Assembly (NCBI RefSeq): GCF_021440195.1
Contig: NZ_JAJTSZ010000005.1
Coordinates: 310,001 to 374,000, forward strand
Reading direction: 5' to 3'
Source: Dyadobacter sp. CY356
Lineage (GTDB): Bacteria > Bacteroidota > Bacteroidia > Cytophagales > Spirosomataceae
DNA length: 64,000 nt
The notes beneath the pieces were generated by a model. That model saw only the letters and a program-made list of their open reading frames with translations. It made no database searches and was not told the origin of the DNA. Of this stretch, positions 1 to 8,936 are shown piece by piece. The first letter of the stretch is position 1. Every line of letters starts with the position of its first letter. A program made the translations under genes and the position numbers.

Positions 1-1065
1 TGCGTTAAATCCACCGTAGACGATAGAAATCATTCCTAAAACTGCCAGCGGAACCATACTGTACTGCGCTTCAACAGGGAAAAAACCATCAACAATTCTT
101 ATAAAACCATAACCTCCGATTTTCAAAAGTATTCCTGCCAACACTACCGAAATAGGCGTTGGTGCCTCTACGTGCGCATCGGGTAACCAGGTATGTACGG
201 GCACTACGGGTAATTTTACTGCAAAACCAGCAAACAAAAACCAGAAAGCCAGTAACCGAACAGGAATTCCAAATAGAACAAACTCTGTTTCAGGACTTAA
301 AATAGAACCGGGAATATAGTTTCCGGCATCAGCTAAATAGGAAAACCGGAATGTATGAACCAACTGATCCGCTCCAATTCTGCCATCAGCAAGCCATTGT
401 TGAATTTGTAAAACTACATCCGGTTGTACCAGATCCTCCGGTCCAAGAATCCCGACAGCGCGTGCGGTTTCAACAGGATCGATCACTGAAAGATATAAAC
501 CGATCATGACGATCAGTATTAACAAGGATCCAAAAAATGTGTAGACGAAGAATTTAAGCGCTGCATATTCCCTTCTCGGCCCGCCCCATAAACCAATGAG
601 AAAATACATAGGTAAAAGCATAAATTCGAAGAAAAGATAGAAAAGGAAGAAATCCTGAGCGAGAAAACAACCGATTATACTGGCACTTAAAATTAAATAT
701 AAGGCAAAATAAGCTCTTGTTTTCTGACTGATGCTCCATGAACTGATCATCCCGACAAACAGCACAACAACCGCTAATAATACCAATGGAAAACTGATTC
801 CATCAACCGCCAGTGCATAATCAATGGAAACTGTGCCCAAAGAACCAATCGGAAGCGTAATCCAATCCACCGTTTCGCTTAGCTGAAATCCTGTATTTTG
901 ATTATCGAAAAAGAGAAATAAGGAAAGTCCGGTAAGTAATTCCAAAAGTAAAACCGAAAGCGCGATCAATCTGAAATCAGCCGGACGCTGGGAAGGCCAG
1001 ACAGAAACGGCTACGGCTCCAAATAATGGAATGGATATCAGTAAGGAAAGTATATGATCAATCAT
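1..1065 (-). CDS. nuoM: NADH-quinone oxidoreductase subunit M, partial
   Basis: Membrane subunit of complex I that takes part in proton pumping coupled to NADH:quinone electron transfer. Reading leftward from the ATG at 1065 gives 355 uninterrupted codons that run off the left edge, so the C-terminus is missing. Typical NuoM/Mrp-antiporter stretches are visible: a conserved membrane segment with the acidic FFEFMLLPMYFLIGLWGG, then HTWLPDAHVEAPTPISVVLAG, the family's lysine/histidine channel region. It lies 56 bases downstream of nuoL in the same direction, as in standard nuo operons. The identification is firm; only the end is unseen. Confidence 0.95.
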   Translation of the reverse strand, partial: MIDHILSLLISIPLFGAVAVSVWPSQRPADFRLIALSVLLLELLTGLSLFLFFDNQNTGFQLSETVDWITLPIGSLGTVSIDYALAVDGISFPLVLLAVVVLFVGMISSWSISQKTRAYFALYLILSASIIGCFLAQDFFLFYLFFEFMLLPMYFLIGLWGGPRREYAALKFFVYTFFGSLLILIVMIGLYLSVIDPVETARAVGILGPEDLVQPDVVLQIQQWLADGRIGADQLVHTFRFSYLADAGNYIPGSILSPETEFVLFGIPVRLLAFWFLFAGFAVKLPVVPVHTWLPDAHVEAPTPISVVLAGILLKIGGYGFIRIVDGFFPVEAQYSMVPLAVLGMISIVYGGFNA

Positions 1066-1121
1066 TAGGATAAACTGAAACGAATATATGATAAAGAGCA
1101 AACCGTGCTCCTGAATTATTT

Positions 1122-3086
1122 CTATAAAATCATTAACCACAAAACGAGCAGAACTACTCCCAATGCAGTAACTAAATAATAGGATTGTATTTTCCCGTTT
1201 TGTAAACCACGAACACCCTGACCAGCCGATCTGATCGTAAAAACGGTGAGTTTCACACCACCATCTACAATATTCTTGTCTCCCCAGCTTACCACATGCG
1301 CCATCACAACGCTCCATTTTGCAATACCATCCACAAAGGAATTGACAATTTTTGCTTCAAACTGCATTAAACCAGCTGAAATAAAAGCAAAGGATTTTAT
1401 AAAGAAATGCTCTCTTGAAAATTCATTCAGGCCGGCCAGGTGTTTCAATCCAGGAATTGAATTATTAGCACTTCCGGCATACATCGAGAACGGATCTTCT
1501 GTTTTGGTTTCCTTAATGGCCAGAAAAATAGCCAGCACAGTTATGCCCGTTGCTACAAATGGCACCCATAAAATATGTCCGAATTCCTCCGCTCCTACCA
1601 GCTCTAAAAACCAGCCATAGGAAGCATCAAACGGATTCCATGAAAACCAGATAAAAACGGAAAGTACAGCGAGCAATGCCATAGGCGCCCACATTGTTAC
1701 AGGAGATTCGTGGGGATGAACGGATTTAAAAATCTGGTAACGTTTTTCTCCAAGAAAAATGAGCCAAACCTGGCGCGTCATATAGTAAGCCGTAACTCCG
1801 GCAGAGATCATAATGATAACCGGGAAAAAATACGCCCAGGCCCCATGTTGTTCAGCCCAGAAAAATGCTTCGACGATGATCGCATCCTTTGAAAGAAATC
1901 CTGAGAAAAACGGAAGTCCTGCCAAAGCGGATGAGCAGATTACAAAACAGATAAAAGTGATCGGCAAATATTTCCGGAGACCACCCATGGTACGCATATC
2001 CTGCGGATCAAAAGTTTCATCGTTTTCCAAAGGCGTCACCGCATGAATGACCGAACCGGCCGAAAGGAATAAACCGGCTTTAAAAAATGCGTGTGTTGCA
2101 AGATGAAAAAGTGCAGTCCGCCAGCTACCAAGCCCGACGGCGATAACCATCAGACCCAACTGTGACATCGTTGAGTAAGCCAAAACCCTTTTTATATCCC
2201 AAACCTGCGTTGCTTTTACAGCACCAATCACCATCGTGATGGTTCCGATACAGGCAATAACAATTTGTGCTTCCGGTGTTAAAAGAAAGGAAATTCGCGC
2301 TAGTAAAAATATTCCGGCAGCCACCATCGTGGCGGCATGGATTAAGGCAGAAACAGGCGTTGGCCCTTCCATGGCATCCGGCAACCAGCCTGACAATGGA
2401 AACTGAGCCGATTTACCCATACAACCACCAAAAAGACATAATCCAATTCCCGTTAAAATGCCCGGATCGAGTGATTGGACGGAAGTGGCAAGCACCTTAA
2501 AGTCGGTAGAACCAATATAGTAAAACAGCATTAAAATTCCGGTCAGGAATGCTGCATCTCCAATTCTGTTTAGAACAAAAGCTTTCTGCGCCGCCCAGAC
2601 AGCTCGTGGCTTAAAGTACCAGAAACCAATCAGTAAATAAGAAGAAAGCCCGACCAGCTCCCAGAAAATGTACATCACAAGAAGATTTCCGGCAAGCACA
2701 ATTCCTACCATTGAGAAAAGGAAAAGCTGGATAAAGGCAAAATATCGGTGAAGATTCTGGTCGCCATGTAAATAAGACATGGAATAAATCTGAACCAGAA
2801 AAGCTACAAAATGAACAATGACCAGCATGATCAGCGTCAGTTCATCGAAGCGGAAAGAAAGTTCTATGTTAGTTTGACCGATGAAGGCCCAGTTCATTTT
2901 AACTGTATGAAGTGTTTCAATATCAGCATATAACACACTGATTATGAATCCAGTTGCAGTGATGAAAGCACCAATCCAACCCGCTGGTTTGTTCAAGGTT
3001 TTCCCGCCAAGCCATAAAACAAAAAATGCCAGAATCGGTAAACCCAGAAGTAAAAATGCAGGTATGGTATAAGCGGTTTCTGACAT
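1122..3086 (-). CDS. nuoL: NADH-quinone oxidoreductase subunit L
   Basis: The largest antiporter-like membrane subunit of complex I, 654 residues, which is normal for NuoL. It is hydrophobic throughout. The FDELTLIMLVIVHFVAFLVQIYS segment matches the NuoL N-terminal domain. The FWELVGLSSYLLIGFW helix and GWLPDAMEGPTPVSALIHAATMV carry the usual conserved Glu, Lys and His channel residues. The C-terminal third would form the lateral helix and the last anchoring helix. It sits just upstream of nuoM. Start at the ATG at 3086 fits the family N-terminus. An out-of-frame reading of the same bases on both strands gives only shadow frames. Confidence 0.97.
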   Translation of the reverse strand: MSETAYTIPAFLLLGLPILAFFVLWLGGKTLNKPAGWIGAFITATGFIISVLYADIETLHTVKMNWAFIGQTNIELSFRFDELTLIMLVIVHFVAFLVQIYSMSYLHGDQNLHRYFAFIQLFLFSMVGIVLAGNLLVMYIFWELVGLSSYLLIGFWYFKPRAVWAAQKAFVLNRIGDAAFLTGILMLFYYIGSTDFKVLATSVQSLDPGILTGIGLCLFGGCMGKSAQFPLSGWLPDAMEGPTPVSALIHAATMVAAGIFLLARISFLLTPEAQIVIACIGTITMVIGAVKATQVWDIKRVLAYSTMSQLGLMVIAVGLGSWRTALFHLATHAFFKAGLFLSAGSVIHAVTPLENDETFDPQDMRTMGGLRKYLPITFICFVICSSALAGLPFFSGFLSKDAIIVEAFFWAEQHGAWAYFFPVIIMISAGVTAYYMTRQVWLIFLGEKRYQIFKSVHPHESPVTMWAPMALLAVLSVFIWFSWNPFDASYGWFLELVGAEEFGHILWVPFVATGITVLAIFLAIKETKTEDPFSMYAGSANNSIPGLKHLAGLNEFSREHFFIKSFAFISAGLMQFEAKIVNSFVDGIAKWSVVMAHVVSWGDKNIVDGGVKLTVFTIRSAGQGVRGLQNGKIQSYYLVTALGVVLLVLWLMIL

Positions 3087-3147
3087 TGAGGTGAGTATTC
3101 GTTACGTCCGGCAAATATCCTGAATTAACCGCCGATTTCAAACTAAG

Positions 3148-4368
3148 CTAAAGGTCTTTCTCAATATCTTCCAGCTTTTCACTTTCGCTGCCATGCAGCA
3201 CGGTCAATAACTCTTTGATATCGTAAATATTTTTGTTGTATGAATTTCCCAAAATGATAATAACCGCTTCGTCTTCCGGACAAATCCAGAACATGGAATT
3301 ATAACCTTTCCACCAGCCGCCATGATAAATGAATCTGGTTGAATGATCCGGTTTGACGTGCATCCGGAATCCGTAGCCATAATTTCTGATCCCGTCACGT
3401 TCAAAACTTCTCGGCGTCCAGGCTTCGGTCAGCAGTTTTTTGTTGATTAGTAAACCCGAAGTTAAACCGGCGTAAAAACGGTAAATATCTCCCGTGGTTG
3501 AATACAAACCTTTATCGCCGACAACATCGTCATAATAATCTTTTGCCAGCATACGCCCATATTGATGCCCGACGGTTCTGTACATCATGGCAGCTTCTGA
3601 AGTATCCGTTACCAAAACGGTATTGTTCATGCCAAGCGGCGTAAAAATCTCGTTATGAACAAAATTGTTGAAAGAATCTCCGCTCACTTTTTCAACAATG
3701 GCTGCCAGAACGCAATAATTTGTATTACAATAATTGAAGGAGCGACCTGGCCGGTTGTAGGGATGTGGTGTAGGAACGACTTTCGCGTACCAGTCCATCA
3801 CCGTCATGTTGGTTGGAAACTTTTTACCGTGACGAACACTGTCCGGAAAAGAATAAATATAATTTGGCAAACCACTTCTGTGACTTAGCAGCATATCCAC
3901 TTTTACGCCGTGGTATGGGAAATCCGGAAAAAATCTTTGTACGGAATCATCCAGACTTACCTTTCCCTCCTGAATTAATTTTAGAACAGCAACTGCTGTA
4001 AACGGTTTTGACAAAGAAGCAAGCTGAAATTTGGAGTGACTTTGCAGTGAATCCTTATCACGCAAATGCGCATAACCAAAAGAATTCTGGTATAAGATCT
4101 TTCCTTTCTGAACGATCAGCACATTTCCATTAAAACCGGCATTCCGTTTTCTTCTGAAAATATCCTGGATTTGTTCTATTTTTGCTAAGGTTTTTGCATC
4201 CGGATCTTTGATCTCAACAGGATCCAAATTGGGGTTTGATTTGGCATTTCTTTTGAAATTGACCAGATCGTGAGATTTACTGTTTCTTACCCAAACCAGG
4301 GAAAGCACTATTACAAATACGGCAAATAACGCCGCCCACCACACTTTCGGCTGCACTTTTTTCAACAT
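3148..4368 (-). CDS. Membrane-anchored beta-lactamase-family serine hydrolase
   Basis: A 406-residue serine hydrolase of the class C beta-lactamase/DD-peptidase fold (Beta-lactamase domain family). One N-terminal membrane helix at about residues 8-28 should anchor it with the enzyme in the periplasm. The active-site set is complete: S118-L-S-K (SxxK), YCN at roughly residue 212 (YxN), and a late HGG in place of the KTG box. Family members include peptidases, esterases and D-aminoacyl hydrolases, so the substrate cannot be read from sequence. It lies 61 bases upstream of nuoL, same strand, but has no obvious functional link to complex I. Confidence 0.85.
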   Translation of the reverse strand: MLKKVQPKVWWAALFAVFVIVLSLVWVRNSKSHDLVNFKRNAKSNPNLDPVEIKDPDAKTLAKIEQIQDIFRRKRNAGFNGNVLIVQKGKILYQNSFGYAHLRDKDSLQSHSKFQLASLSKPFTAVAVLKLIQEGKVSLDDSVQRFFPDFPYHGVKVDMLLSHRSGLPNYIYSFPDSVRHGKKFPTNMTVMDWYAKVVPTPHPYNRPGRSFNYCNTNYCVLAAIVEKVSGDSFNNFVHNEIFTPLGMNNTVLVTDTSEAAMMYRTVGHQYGRMLAKDYYDDVVGDKGLYSTTGDIYRFYAGLTSGLLINKKLLTEAWTPRSFERDGIRNYGYGFRMHVKPDHSTRFIYHGGWWKGYNSMFWICPEDEAVIIILGNSYNKNIYDIKELLTVLHGSESEKLEDIEKDL

Positions 4369-4624
4369 AGGCTTTTGGCCATTAAAGTTTTTTAAACGTT
4401 AAATACTAACGCAAAACCGTCAGTATTTTCTATATTTTATCTAATCTATTTCAATATGTTCGCAACCTGGTTATGCGTTATCTTCGTATTACATTACAAA
4501 TTCAAATACGTACAAATCAAAATTTCCAGGCTTACAAAGATATATATTAGAAAGTAAAGAACCTGACTCCGGTTTAGATTGATTCCAAAATAAGTTAGCA
4601 CCACAGACAAACCCGGCAAAATAA

Positions 4625-5347
4625 ATGACAACTCCATTAGAACAAAAATCGACAATCCATGAAATAAAGACACGTTTTGACAATGATGTCGAACGTTTCA
4701 GCAAGCTCGAAACCGGCCAGCAGGCAACCATTGACGCGCCTCTGGTACTCGATCTGGTTGCCCGGACTGCCGCTTTACATTTAAAACCGAATGATAGTAT
4801 TCTGGATATTGGCTGCGGTGCAGGAAATTTTACATTGCGCGTTTTGCAGGAAGTTCATCCCTTGGCCTGTCATTTGGCAGATCTCAGCCAACCAATGCTG
4901 GAAAGAGCAAGCGAACGAATCGAAAACGCAGGAGTTAATTACGTCCAGACTTATCAATCAGATCTGCGTGATCTGGATTTTGAAGAAAACGCTTTCGACT
5001 GTATTCTGGCAGGTGCCGTTTTACACCATCTTCGTGATGATGAGGATTGGCGGGAGACCTTTGAAAAATTATATAACTGGCTAAAACCGGGCGGGAGAAT
5101 TTATGTATCTGATCTTGTTTCCTTTGATGAACCGGGCGTTCATAAACTGATGTGGAAACGGTATGGTGATTACCTGGAATCTTTGGGCGGCTAAGACTAT
5201 AAAGAAAAAGTCTTCACCTATATTGATAAGGAAGACTCTCCGCGTTCTTTGCCGTTTCAGCTTGGTTTGCTGCGTTATTCCGGCTTTTCTCATTATGATA
5301 TTCTTCACCGTAACAGCGTTTTTGCCTGCTATTACGGTGAAAAATGA
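4625..5347 (+). pseudogene. Class I SAM methyltransferase gene with an in-frame TAA stop
   Basis: The first 189 codons encode a class I SAM-dependent methyltransferase: motif I ILDIGCGAGNF around residues 58-68, then the acidic and FDCILAGAVLHHL motifs, and KPGGRIYVSD. A TAA at 5192-5194 stops it just after LESLGG. Reading on in the same frame gives about 50 further codons (DYKEKVFTYIDKEDSPRSL onward, ending CYYGEK) before a TGA at 5345-5347, which look like the normal C-terminal part of this family. The simplest reading is one substitution in a gene of about 240 codons. A truncated but folded domain, or a sequence error, remains possible. The target of methylation is unknown. Confidence 0.8.
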
Positions 5348-5351
5348 TTTT

Positions 5352-5382
5352 AAAAAGTGCTGATCAAAACTCAGCGCTTTTT
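5352..5382. terminator. Bidirectional terminator between methyltransferase gene and asnS
   Basis: Inverted repeat AAAAAGTGCTGA (5352-5363) and TCAGCGCTTTTT (5371-5382) with a 7-base loop. It is A-rich on one side and T-rich on the other, so it can end transcripts from both converging genes. The asnS stop codon lies in the loop and the last asnS codons form one arm. Confidence 0.75.
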
Positions 5383-6800
5383 GGATATCTTGGGAAAGGA
5401 ATCACATCACGGATGTTGCCCATTCCGGTTACGAACAAAACAAGACGTTCAAAACCCAGACCGAAACCGGAGTGTGGTGCCGTCCCGAATTTACGTGTTT
5501 CAAGGTACCACCAGATCGTTTCCGGGTCAATTCCTACTTCGTGCACGCGTTCAAGCAATTTCTCATAATTGTCTTCACGCTGACTTCCACCAATAATTTC
5601 CCCAATACCCGGGAAAAGAACGTCCATTGCGCGAACCGTTTTTCCATCATCATCAAGTTTCATGTAGAACGATTTGATTTCACGCGGATAGTTGGTCAGG
5701 ATAACCGGTTTTTTGAAATGTTTTTCAACCAGGTAACGCTCGTGTTCGCTGGACAAATCAATTCCCCAGCCTACCGGATACTGGAATTTCTTTTCTTTAT
5801 GTGGTTTTGATTTTAAAAGAATATCGATCGCTTCGGTGTAAGTCAGACGCTCAAAGGCATTTTCAACAACAAAATTCAGTTTTTCCAAAAGAGGGATTGA
5901 ACGTTCGTTTTGTGGTTTGTTTTTATCTTCGTCTGCCAAACGGTTTTCAAGGAAAGCCAGATCATCTTTGCAGTTTTCCAGTGCATACGTGATGACCGTC
6001 TTGATGAAATCCTCGGCAAGATCCATATTATCTTCCAGCTCGAAGAAAGCCATTTCAGGCTCGATCATCCAGAATTCTGCAAGGTGACGTGTTGTATTAG
6101 AATTTTCAGCACGGAAAGTTGGCCCGAAAGTATATATTTTCGAAAGTGCCATCGCTCCTAATTCCCCTTCCAATTGTCCGGATACCGTCAGGTTCGCTTC
6201 TCTTCCAAAAAAGTCTTCCTTAAAGTTAATCGCTCCTTCATCCGTTCTGGGCAATTTGTCCAGATCCAGCGTTGTTACGCGGAACATTTCACCAGCACCT
6301 TCCGCATCAGAAGCTGTGATGATGGGTGTATGTAAATAGAAAAATCCTCTGTCGTTGTAATATTTATGAACTGCAAAAGCGAGCGCGTGGCGAATACGCA
6401 AAATCGCGCTGAAAGTATTCGTACGCGGACGCAAATGCGCGATTTCACGTAAGAATTCCAGCGAATGTCTTTTTGGCTGCAAAGGATAAGAATCCACATC
6501 CGCCGTTCCATAAACAAATATGTCATCAATTTTAACTTCCACAGCCTGACCTGAACCCTGAGATTCAACAAGCTGGCCTGTTATTTTTAGACAGGAACCC
6601 GTGGTTACAGTCAGCAAAAGCTCAGCAGAGAATTGACCCGGAGCGGCAACGGCCTGAATATTATGGATGGTTGATCCGTCGTTAAGCGCAATGAAAATCG
6701 CGTTTTTACTTTCACGTTTCGTACGTACCCAACCTTTCAGGGTAACGGATTGTCCATCCGGAGTCTGTTGTAATAATTCTTTGATCTGTAAAGGTCCCAT
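5364..6800 (-). CDS. asnS: Asparaginyl-tRNA synthetase
   Basis: Charges tRNA-Asn with asparagine in the cytoplasm; 478 residues, normal for bacterial AsnRS. The N-terminal 110 residues form the OB-fold anticodon-binding domain ([14 protein letters not shown]). The class II core follows, with motif 2 [21 protein letters not shown] and motif 3 [27 protein letters not shown] close to the C-terminus. The [10 protein letters not shown] and [10 protein letters not shown] signatures favour AsnRS over AspRS. The gene stands alone, converging on the methyltransferase gene. Its only nearby promoter-like element is a TAATTTTG box at 6856-6863. Confidence 0.97.
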   Translation of the reverse strand: MGPLQIKELLQQTPDGQSVTLKGWVRTKRESKNAIFIALNDGSTIHNIQAVAAPGQFSAELLLTVTTGSCLKITGQLVESQGSGQAVEVKIDDIFVYGTADVDSYPLQPKRHSLEFLREIAHLRPRTNTFSAILRIRHALAFAVHKYYNDRGFFYLHTPIITASDAEGAGEMFRVTTLDLDKLPRTDEGAINFKEDFFGREANLTVSGQLEGELGAMALSKIYTFGPTFRAENSNTTRHLAEFWMIEPEMAFFELEDNMDLAEDFIKTVITYALENCKDDLAFLENRLADEDKNKPQNERSIPLLEKLNFVVENAFERLTYTEAIDILLKSKPHKEKKFQYPVGWGIDLSSEHERYLVEKHFKKPVILTNYPREIKSFYMKLDDDGKTVRAMDVLFPGIGEIIGGSQREDNYEKLLERVHEVGIDPETIWWYLETRKFGTAPHSGFGLGFERLVLFVTGMGNIRDVIPFPRYPKSAEF

Positions 6801-6855
6801 CTTACTATAAATTCAATCCTTATATAAAACTCAAACTTCCAATTTTTCTGAGGCG

Positions 6856-6863
6856 CAAAATTA
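6856..6863 (-). promoter_or_regulatory. Possible -7 box of the asnS promoter
   Basis: On the minus strand this reads TAATTTTG, matching the Bacteroidota TAnnTTTG -7 element. It is 56 bases upstream of the asnS start codon. I see no good -33 TTTG at the expected spacing, so support is partial. Confidence 0.4.
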
Positions 6864-6923
6864 CAAAATACACTACGAAAACCTATTCTTACATGCCAAC
6901 TTACTTTTATGTTCAAAAAGGGC

Positions 6924-6954
6924 ATTGACCAAAGCGGTTTATGGCTTAATTTTG
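6924..6954 (+). promoter_or_regulatory. Bacteroidota-type promoter for the PAP2-like gene
   Basis: ATTG at 6924-6927, 19 bases of spacer, then TAATTTTG at 6947-6954. This resembles the TTTG-N19/20-TAnnTTTG primary sigma factor promoter of Bacteroidota. The start codon at 6968 follows after only 13 bases, implying a very short leader. Confidence 0.5.
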
Positions 6955-6967
6955 TTCTTAGCAAACT

Positions 6968-7627
6968 ATGACTAACGCATATCCAATTTTGAATACCCGC
7001 ATCGCCACATTTTTGTCCGTAGTATTTCACCCACTGATCATCACTACGTATCTTTTCGCTGTTCTTTTTCTGATCACACCCGAGCTGGCCGGTGTCAGTG
7101 CTTTGGAACTTCCGGGACTGGGCAGCCTGCTTCTTTTGATTTTTTTAAATACGTTTGTCGCACCGACAATCATCATATATTATTTCTACCGGCTGGGCAT
7201 TATCAGCACTTTACATGTAGATTCTTTGCGTGAAAGACGACTCCCCTATCTGGCATCGGCCATTATTTATGCGATTGCTACTTATTTATTTGGATGGAAA
7301 TTGCAGCCGATCGCAGAACTGGCACCTCAAATTTCAATTCTTCTTGGAAGTGTTACCGTATCTCTCATCATCGTCGGCATCGTCAGTTTATCCTGGAAAA
7401 TAAGTGCTCACGCTACCGGAATGGGCGGTGCAATCGGTATTCTTGCCAGTTTAATTATTCGTTTTGAAGAACACTTGTTACTTACCCCCTTACTGATTGC
7501 CGTATTAATCAGCGGTTTTTTATTAAGCGCCAGACTTTATCTGAATGCCCATACCCCGGGACAAATACTGGCCGGTTTGGCTTGCGGACTTTCTGTCAGC
7601 AGTGCAGCGGTTTATTTTTTATTTTGA
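6968..7627 (+). CDS. PAP2-related integral membrane protein
   Basis: A 219-residue, strongly hydrophobic protein with about six membrane segments. The second half resembles a PAP2 phosphatase core with weak motifs: RERRLPY near residue 88 (KxxxxxxRP-like), KISAHATG near 147 (PSGH-like) and SARLYLNAHTPGQILAG near 187 (SRxxxxxHxxxD-like). Several catalytic positions are conserved only loosely, so an active lipid phosphatase is possible but not assured. Similar short proteins are common in Bacteroidota and are usually labelled PAP2 family. It is a single gene with its own promoter; the next gene downstream has an unrelated function. Confidence 0.65.
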   Translation: MTNAYPILNTRIATFLSVVFHPLIITTYLFAVLFLITPELAGVSALELPGLGSLLLLIFLNTFVAPTIIIYYFYRLGIISTLHVDSLRERRLPYLASAIIYAIATYLFGWKLQPIAELAPQISILLGSVTVSLIIVGIVSLSWKISAHATGMGGAIGILASLIIRFEEHLLLTPLLIAVLISGFLLSARLYLNAHTPGQILAGLACGLSVSSAAVYFLF

Positions 7628-7706
7628 GAAAAACCATTAAAAACAGTCAGAAGTTTAACAATTTATTTTGCCTATATTAAGTCCCTGATCAATATATATC
7701 CGGACT

Positions 7707-8492
7707 ATGGGTACTTTTCAAAATCTTATTTTCAATAATAACGATGGTATTGTCAGGATCAGCCTGAACAGACCGGAAGTACATAATGCCCTCTCACTAA
7801 ACTTAATCAGAGAAATTACCGAGGCCATTGAGGAAGCTTGTGCAGATCCCTCTGTGCGGGTTATCATTTTAACCGGTGAGGGTGAAAAGGCATTTTGCTC
7901 GGGAGCTGATTTGAAAGCTGCCATGGAATCGGGAAAAACCGCAGGAGAAATGCTTCGCGACGGTTACAACCCTATGATTGAAGCCATAAGGAATATTCCA
8001 AAACCCGTTATTTGCAGACTGAACGGATTAGCCGTTGGTGCCGGATGCTCATTGGCCCTTGCCTGCGATTTGGTTATTGCCAGCGAGGATTCTTATTTAA
8101 GCCAGATGTTTGTGCATATCGGATTGATGCCGGATGCAGGAGCGTCTTTCTTTTTGCCAAGATTGATAGGAATGGCCAGAGCTTTTGAATTATCCTCAAC
8201 CGGACGAAAAATTTATGCCCCCGAGGCTGTTCAAATCGGATTAATCAGCAGATCAGTTCCAAAAGAAAAACTGGACGAAGCCGTGGAAGAAGCAGTTTCT
8301 TATTACCGCCATGCACCTACCAAAGCGATTGGGGCTATGAAAAAAGTTTTTAACCAGTCGTTTCAATCCAGTTTGAACGAAATTCTGAATCTGGAAATGG
8401 AAAATCAGGATTTATTATATCATACCAAAGACGCGGCCGAAGGAATTGCATCTTTTTTACAAAAGAAAAAACCTGATTACCAGGGTAAATAA
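7707..8492 (+). CDS. Enoyl-CoA hydratase/isomerase family protein
   Basis: A crotonase-fold acyl-CoA enzyme of 261 residues, the normal family size. Conserved stretches are the N-terminal ISLNRPEVHNAL, the oxyanion-hole CSGADLKA near residue 70, PVICRLNGLAVGAGCSLALACDL near 110-130 and GLMPDAGASFFLPR near 150. The acidic residue in MPDAG is the usual place for a catalytic acid; only the Asp is present, a pattern shared with PaaG-like isomerases and many hydratases. It probably acts in fatty-acid or phenylacetate-type degradation. No neighbouring beta-oxidation genes help narrow the substrate. Confidence 0.85.
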   Translation: MGTFQNLIFNNNDGIVRISLNRPEVHNALSLNLIREITEAIEEACADPSVRVIILTGEGEKAFCSGADLKAAMESGKTAGEMLRDGYNPMIEAIRNIPKPVICRLNGLAVGAGCSLALACDLVIASEDSYLSQMFVHIGLMPDAGASFFLPRLIGMARAFELSSTGRKIYAPEAVQIGLISRSVPKEKLDEAVEEAVSYYRHAPTKAIGAMKKVFNQSFQSSLNEILNLEMENQDLLYHTKDAAEGIASFLQKKKPDYQGK

Positions 8493-8532
8493 AAATCAAT
8501 AGGAAAAATTATCAATATTTTTCTTTCCAGGA

Positions 8533-8564
8533 TTTGCATAAACCAAACCCATCTGTTACCTTTG
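8533..8564 (+). promoter_or_regulatory. Promoter of the tRNA-Arg/tRNA-Pro pair
   Basis: TTTG at 8533-8536, a 20-base spacer, and TACCTTTG at 8557-8564, a very good match to the Bacteroidota TTTG-N19/20-TAnnTTTG consensus. Transcription would start about 10 bases upstream of the tRNA-Arg 5' end at 8583. Confidence 0.75.
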
Positions 8565-8582
8565 CAGTCCAATTCAAGGGAC

Positions 8583-8656
8583 GGATTTGTAGCTCAATTG
8601 GATAGAGCACCTCACTACGGATGAGGAGGTTTGGGGTTCGAATCCCTACAAGTCCA
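8583..8656 (+). tRNA. tRNA-Arg (ACG)
   Basis: A full cloverleaf of 74 bases: acceptor arms GGATTTG and CAAGTCC, D-arm GCTC/GAGC, anticodon stem CCTCA/TGAGG around loop CTACGGA with anticodon ACG, and T-loop TTCGAAT. CCA is not encoded. Confidence 0.97.
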
Positions 8657-8658
8657 CG

Positions 8659-8691
8659 AAAAGCACTTATCAGACATGATAAGTGCTTTTT
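8659..8691 (+). terminator. Terminator-like hairpin after tRNA-Arg
   Basis: A 14-bp perfect stem: AAAAGCACTTATCA (8659-8672), loop GACA, TGATAAGTGCTTTT (8677-8690), ending in a T-run. It starts 3 bases after the tRNA. Some read-through must occur if tRNA-Pro has no promoter of its own. Confidence 0.8.
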
Positions 8692-8714
8692 ACTGAAAAG
8701 AAAAAATCTTGATT

Positions 8715-8789
<75 letters not shown>

Positions 8790-8797
8790 AAAAAAAG

Positions 8798-8830
8798 AAA
8801 CACTTGACATTGATTTGTCAGGTGTTTTTT
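8798..8830 (+). terminator. Terminator after tRNA-Pro
   Basis: AAACACTTGACA (8798-8809) pairs with TGTCAGGTGTTT (8816-8827) with one G-T pair, followed by more T residues: a typical rho-independent terminator. Confidence 0.8.
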
Positions 8831-8936
8831 GGTTTTAAGAGTTTCTTAACTTTTAAGTTAAAAACTTATCTGCTCAACTGGTTTATCCGTAAATTGCATT
8901 ATAAGTCTTAATAATCCGGATCATGAATCTTCTGAA

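Noticed and set aside
1246-1620. A 124-codon plus-strand frame inside nuoL
   Set aside because: Antisense shadow of nuoL with no recognisable domain.
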